The notes beneath the pieces are model-generated. The model saw only the letters and a list, made by a program, of their open reading frames with translations. It made no database searches and was not told the origin of the DNA. Below are positions 59,658-64,000 of a stretch of 64,000 nt of DNA, piece after piece. Position 1 is the stretch's first letter. The number at the start of each line of letters is the position of its first letter. A program made the position numbers and the translations under genes. This DNA is from Trogon surrucura (lineage: Eukaryota; Chordata; Aves; Trogoniformes; Trogonidae). The DNA lies in the NCBI GenBank assembly GCA_020746105.1, contig CM036620.1, positions 25,008,604-25,072,603 of the forward strand, in the 5' to 3' direction.

Positions 59658-62600
59658 AATGAATATGGTGCTTCAGCTTCATTTTATTCACGTGGAATAA
59701 CCTAAAAGCATTTCTGAAAGGAAGGTAAAGCAGGATTTTTCTGGCTAATTTAGAACCAATTCTATTGCACTTGATCCACATTCACTAGAAGCATGTGGCA
59801 TATCATTGAAATCTCTCTTACGTTTGCCTCTCTACACTTTCAAGGTTTCAATGTAATTTAAAGGATTACAATTTTGTTCTGGGATAGCACAGGAACTTCT
59901 TGTTCGGTGAACACAGTAGTAGACGGGGAGAACACACAAGTGGAACATTCAAATTAACTGAAACACATCTGAAAATACGTAAGCCAGTTAGTTAAGACAA
60001 GAAAAAAAAGTAAAAAATCCCCCAAGTCTATCAGTTTAGGCTTTTCTTCTTAGAAAATTTCTATTGCAATGAAATCTCTGCAAGCACTAATCCCTAGTAC
60101 TGAACATGGAATTTTATTTCATTTAATTGATTTTCTTTACTCCAGCCAAGTTGATAAAAGATTGAAAATCATCTATTGTACATGCATAAATATCTTAAGA
60201 TTCCTTTTCAATATACACACCCATTAGCTTATTAAAAAATTCAGACTACAAAATCACACTTTCAGATGTGATTCCAGCTATTTGCATAACAACTAACCAC
60301 CTCAATCCACCTACTAAAAGAAGAGGCAAGATTATTAGGATATTTGTCCACATTTATAGCACTCCTACTGCCATGGTTATGTGTCATTTGGTTTGGTTAC
60401 TCACGAAGGAAGAACAGAGCAGCGCCATTGCTGTACCATGGTGCCAGAGAGACAGCAAAATTTAGATTTCGCTAGAGTGTTTTCCATTTTATCTCTTAAC
60501 TAATGCTTTGCCAAGGTTTTTCCTATCTTGATGATGGTATTGCATTGAACAAGGCATTAGCATAAAACCTGCAGGCCCTACAAGGCAAAAGCAACATTTC
60601 ATAAAGTCATCTTTATGAAATATTATTTGGCTTCTCCATAAATTTCATGACTTGCTCCTGCAAAGCACTCAGACCCTTTTGTCTCCCCATGGCTCCAGTG
60701 AAGGATGAGAATTTCTCAGCTCTTGGAAAGATTATGCTCCTGTGGACCTTGCAGTCAGGAAACTCCTCTGCTTCGCTAGTGCATTTAATTGCCCTCAGAC
60801 ATAGTTTTTACTCTCTGCCGTGAATATAGTCCTTTAAATGCACTTGACAACAAGCAGCGTGAAAAGCCTTTTTCCTTCCATGCATTAAAGGTGACTGAGG
60901 GAGTAACACATAAGTGGAAGAATGAAGCAGTACCATGTGTGAATAGCGAGGAGATATACAGCAAAAAGCAAGAATGAATTTGTGAGAAGATTAAAAGAGA
61001 TGTGTGATGAAGATTAAGTGATGCCAAGGGAGAAGAGAGAGGTGGAAAGTTAAAGGACATAACAGAATTTTAGAATTTCCTTAAAAACAGTCAAGGGAAA
61101 CTGAAGTACATGACCAAAGGAGCTAATAGATCTAAGAAAAAACAAAAGTTCATCTACAACCAGACAGGATACATTAAACAGGCAGATAAAGAACTCTCTG
61201 TAGGTAGGACACTATCTATAGGATAGCTGCAGCAATTAGCAAATAAATTTATGATCAATTTATGAAGTTGTATATATTTTTCTGCTATTAAAGCATTTAA
61301 TTAGATCTTACCATGTAAAGGCAAATATACTCAACTTTAGCCAAGGACCTTCTTGCTCTATTTTCTCTTATTTTTAACTATGGTAGATGTTGTTTCACAT
61401 CTAACTCTAACACTTCTGACAGCATGAAAGCAAGCTAAATAAATAAAATATTTATTTCCAGATATGATAATTACTTTTTTGCTTGAGCAGAGACAGAAGT
61501 CACTGGATAGTAGAAACAAATTCCTTTTAAATACACATTGAACACTGCAAACTTGATTCTTCCAGTTGAATTCTTACAGGATATAATTTTAGACCTAAAA
61601 TAACTGCTTTTACCTCCTCGAGTCCTTCAGCTCATGTTTCACTGAGTAGCTCTCACTGCTTGGTCATATTAACAATAAGTTTAATAACCATCCTTTTCAT
61701 CTATGGTAATAAAGTTGCGTTTTCATGTCAAATTACCTCATTCCATGGAATACTGAAGATTTTAAATTAATTATGTAACATGTCTTAACGTTAATTTACT
61801 GTTTCTACGTGTTTTATATTTATAGGTATTTGAACTTACTATATCAAGTCAAATCCTCAGGAAATATGAACTGTTATGGGTCCGAGGAAGCTATGGAGGT
61901 GAATGTATTTAAAGTAGTTAAGGATTTGGCTTTTACTTCTGTGCTTTACCACCACTGACTTCAAAAGTATACATCAGCGCTCACACACACAGAGTGCAAG
62001 GCTGATGTACTTTTAGACTATCATTCTCAAGAATTACACATATGTAGCAGTTCATTTCTTTCTTTTTGGTTTTGGATTTTCTCAGAATCCAGTCCTTTCC
62101 CAGCTCCTATTTGAAATCTCAGGATTTTCTGTCTTTGATATAATCTGCAGAACTAGCAACAACAAGGCACAAGGAACAGCTTAACAAATAATAATTAGAA
62201 AACACACCAAGAACCTGCATGTGCACAAATCCCCAAATAATAATTAATTGAAAGGGACTCTGTGTTGATTTTGACAGCCATATCCATTAGCATTTGTGAA
62301 CGAGGTGTTTAAGTTTCAACAGATGCCCTGAAAAGTGGGGAGACTGGGGGATTATTTGAAGTACAGTAGCACACCACTCTTGCACTAAATGGCCATCAGA
62401 GTGATGTATTACAACTATGTCACATTACCTTGAGTGACAAGGTAATATCCACATACAAGTGGGGTTTCTGGACAAATACACCTGCAGCATGCTCTGACCT
62501 GGGTTTTTTTTCAGGTTTGTCATATGATGAATCTCACCATGATTCTTTACGGTCCCATCAAACACAGAAAGCAGGATCATGTTTGTATTGCATCTGTATA

Positions 62601-64000
62601 ACACATTTTATATCGTCTTTATTAAGACTGTGTTACCATAACTTCTCAATTTTTTACATGCTGTCACCTAATAATACTAGTTTCCATATCTCATAAATTC
62701 AAAACAACAAACTACTTCTAAACTTTCAGAAGATGAAAGTAGAAAAACAAGTACAAAGCCTAGTGCTTATTTTTTTCCTAATATTTGTTGCCTAGGTTTT
62801 TCAGTAAACCCAGATAAAAGGATTTTTTTCTTAAGAACGCACTTCAATCTACAATTCAGGACCATAGGGTTGGTCATGTAAGTTTACAAAGTATAGCCTA
62901 TTGTATGACTACTGTGTGTACGAATCAGTGTAGGCTGCAGTCCCTTGGCAGGTTACCAGTCCTTGATTCCTCTTTTTTTGGAAACCCATCGTGTGCTTGT
63001 TTCAGAACCCAGGAGCCAGCTGTGGGCACGGACCCTCTCCCACCTACAGCGTCACCTGCTGAGCTTTATCTCATTACTCTCCAAAATAAAGCAAACATCC
63101 TGCAGCATCTTACCAAGAAGCATCTTCGATAATGTGTAGACAGTGCTTGCCTAATTACCTGTCACCACTTCTATGTGTTTCAGTTTTTTCTGCTCATACG
63201 GGAGAAATACTCGTGACAGTTGTGGTGGCACAGGAGTGAGACCTGCTCTCCAGAGTCATTCAAGCTGGTTAGACTGAACAGACATCAGAAGGCAAGATCA
63301 TTTGGCTATTTTTGACCTGCAGTAGATTGCTACTTGCAACTCTTTTTTGTGCCATTATCCATCTCCTGAGCCATCTGGCTCCTGTTGCAAGATACCTGCA
63401 GATGTATTAATAAACCAGTTTAATAGAGCTGTACATATTAAATATATAGCAGTAGCAGCTGGTTGGTGTTTGTTGGGAGCTTTCTATTTTTTCCTAATGT
63501 TTCAGCCACTGTAATTTAAAGTCCTAAAGCAGCTTCTTCAAGGAAAAGAACAGGTTTGTTTTCCTCATCTACCCACAGAACAAAATAAATTCATCTTTTA
63601 TAAAAGAAGACTGTCATTTGAAAGGAAGTTGTAAACAGTGTAAATGTCATTTTCCTCCTTGGAGTGGAAACTTCAGGTTCAGCCCTTGAGCAGCATTGCC
63701 AGTTCGTCTTATTATAATATAACCCCCTGACAGCTCTCATATTAATTACACCAGATTGCCTGCAGTGTGTTCATTTGTTTGTTTTCTCTTAACTAAGAAC
63801 AATTTGAAGGACTTTCAGAAAACTTTACTTCCTTTCAGATACAAGTGGGGTCAGAGGGAAACGAAACATATCTCAAAAAATTTTAAATTGCAGACTACTA
63901 ATTTTAATGATCAAACTAGTGCTTTGGGTTAGTGCATATGAATTTCTTAAAGTGGGCCTACAGATGTAATGCTATATAAACCAACAGATAAAAAAAATAT

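Larger units (their letters stand above)
53277..64000. other. unique AT-rich interval without genes
   Basis: No gene is supported; the longest frame is the 126-codon minus-strand one at 53428-53808, with no recognised domain. A GC-richer patch at 57180-57580 was not identified. Low-complexity tracts are at 59016-59050 and 59642-59657, with short AT microsatellites near 58604-58620 and 58717-58727. Sequence around 62200-62420 looks like possible conserved regulatory DNA. Confidence 0.5.

Noticed and set aside
1-64000. CRISPR arrays, operons or bacterial features
   Set aside because: Sequence is clearly vertebrate; no spaced direct repeats or dense coding are present.

Overview
This window reads as non-coding DNA from a bird, most likely a passerine. 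It is AT-rich and carries avian CR1 LINE fragments with the ATTCTRTGAT-type 3' tails peculiar to that lineage. It also has several ERV solo LTRs of avian types and one SINE with a tRNA-Ile-like head joined to a CR1 tail, a design known from passerines (TguSINE1-like). The bird call is strong; the passerine call rests mainly on the SINE and on LTR richness.

I see no host protein-coding gene. The only long coding region is the reverse-transcriptase ORF of a CR1 at 27941-30779 (minus strand). It has lost function through one nonsense codon and a roughly 10-bp deletion. All other open frames are short, unsupported by homology I recognise, or lie inside repeats. The window is therefore best described as a gene desert or a very long intron.

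Layout: 1-12.3 kb is unique AT-rich sequence with homopolymers and one ancient hairpin-like repeat (2.1 kb). 12.3-12.7 kb is a minus-strand LTR fragment. 15.6-16.0 kb is a head-on pair of CR1 tails forming an inverted repeat. 17.0-17.8 kb has two more ancient repeat copies. 18.8-19.95 kb is an old CR1 split by a 799-bp solo LTR with a 5-bp target-site duplication. 24.1 kb has a very old CR1-like fragment. 26.26-27.14 kb is a second LTR of the same family, flanked by a ~100-bp direct repeat. 27.9-30.8 kb is the long CR1. 33.4-35.2 kb holds two minus-strand LTRs of other, mutually related types. 39.8, 48.0 and 50.9 kb have faint MIR/CORE-SINE-like matches. 45.05-45.53 and 50.24-50.53 kb are CR1 3' fragments. 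48.76-48.94 kb is the SINE. 51-64 kb is unique sequence, including another ancient hairpin repeat at 53.2 kb.

No undescribed system with genes is visible. The most informative observations are comparisons within the window: three copies of one LTR family, a dated nesting of LTR in CR1 that rules out a provirus, an unexplained direct repeat around one LTR, the SINE head and tail, and four degenerate copies of an ancient palindromic repeat. Several unique stretches look like candidate conserved regulatory DNA, but that needs alignment to other birds.
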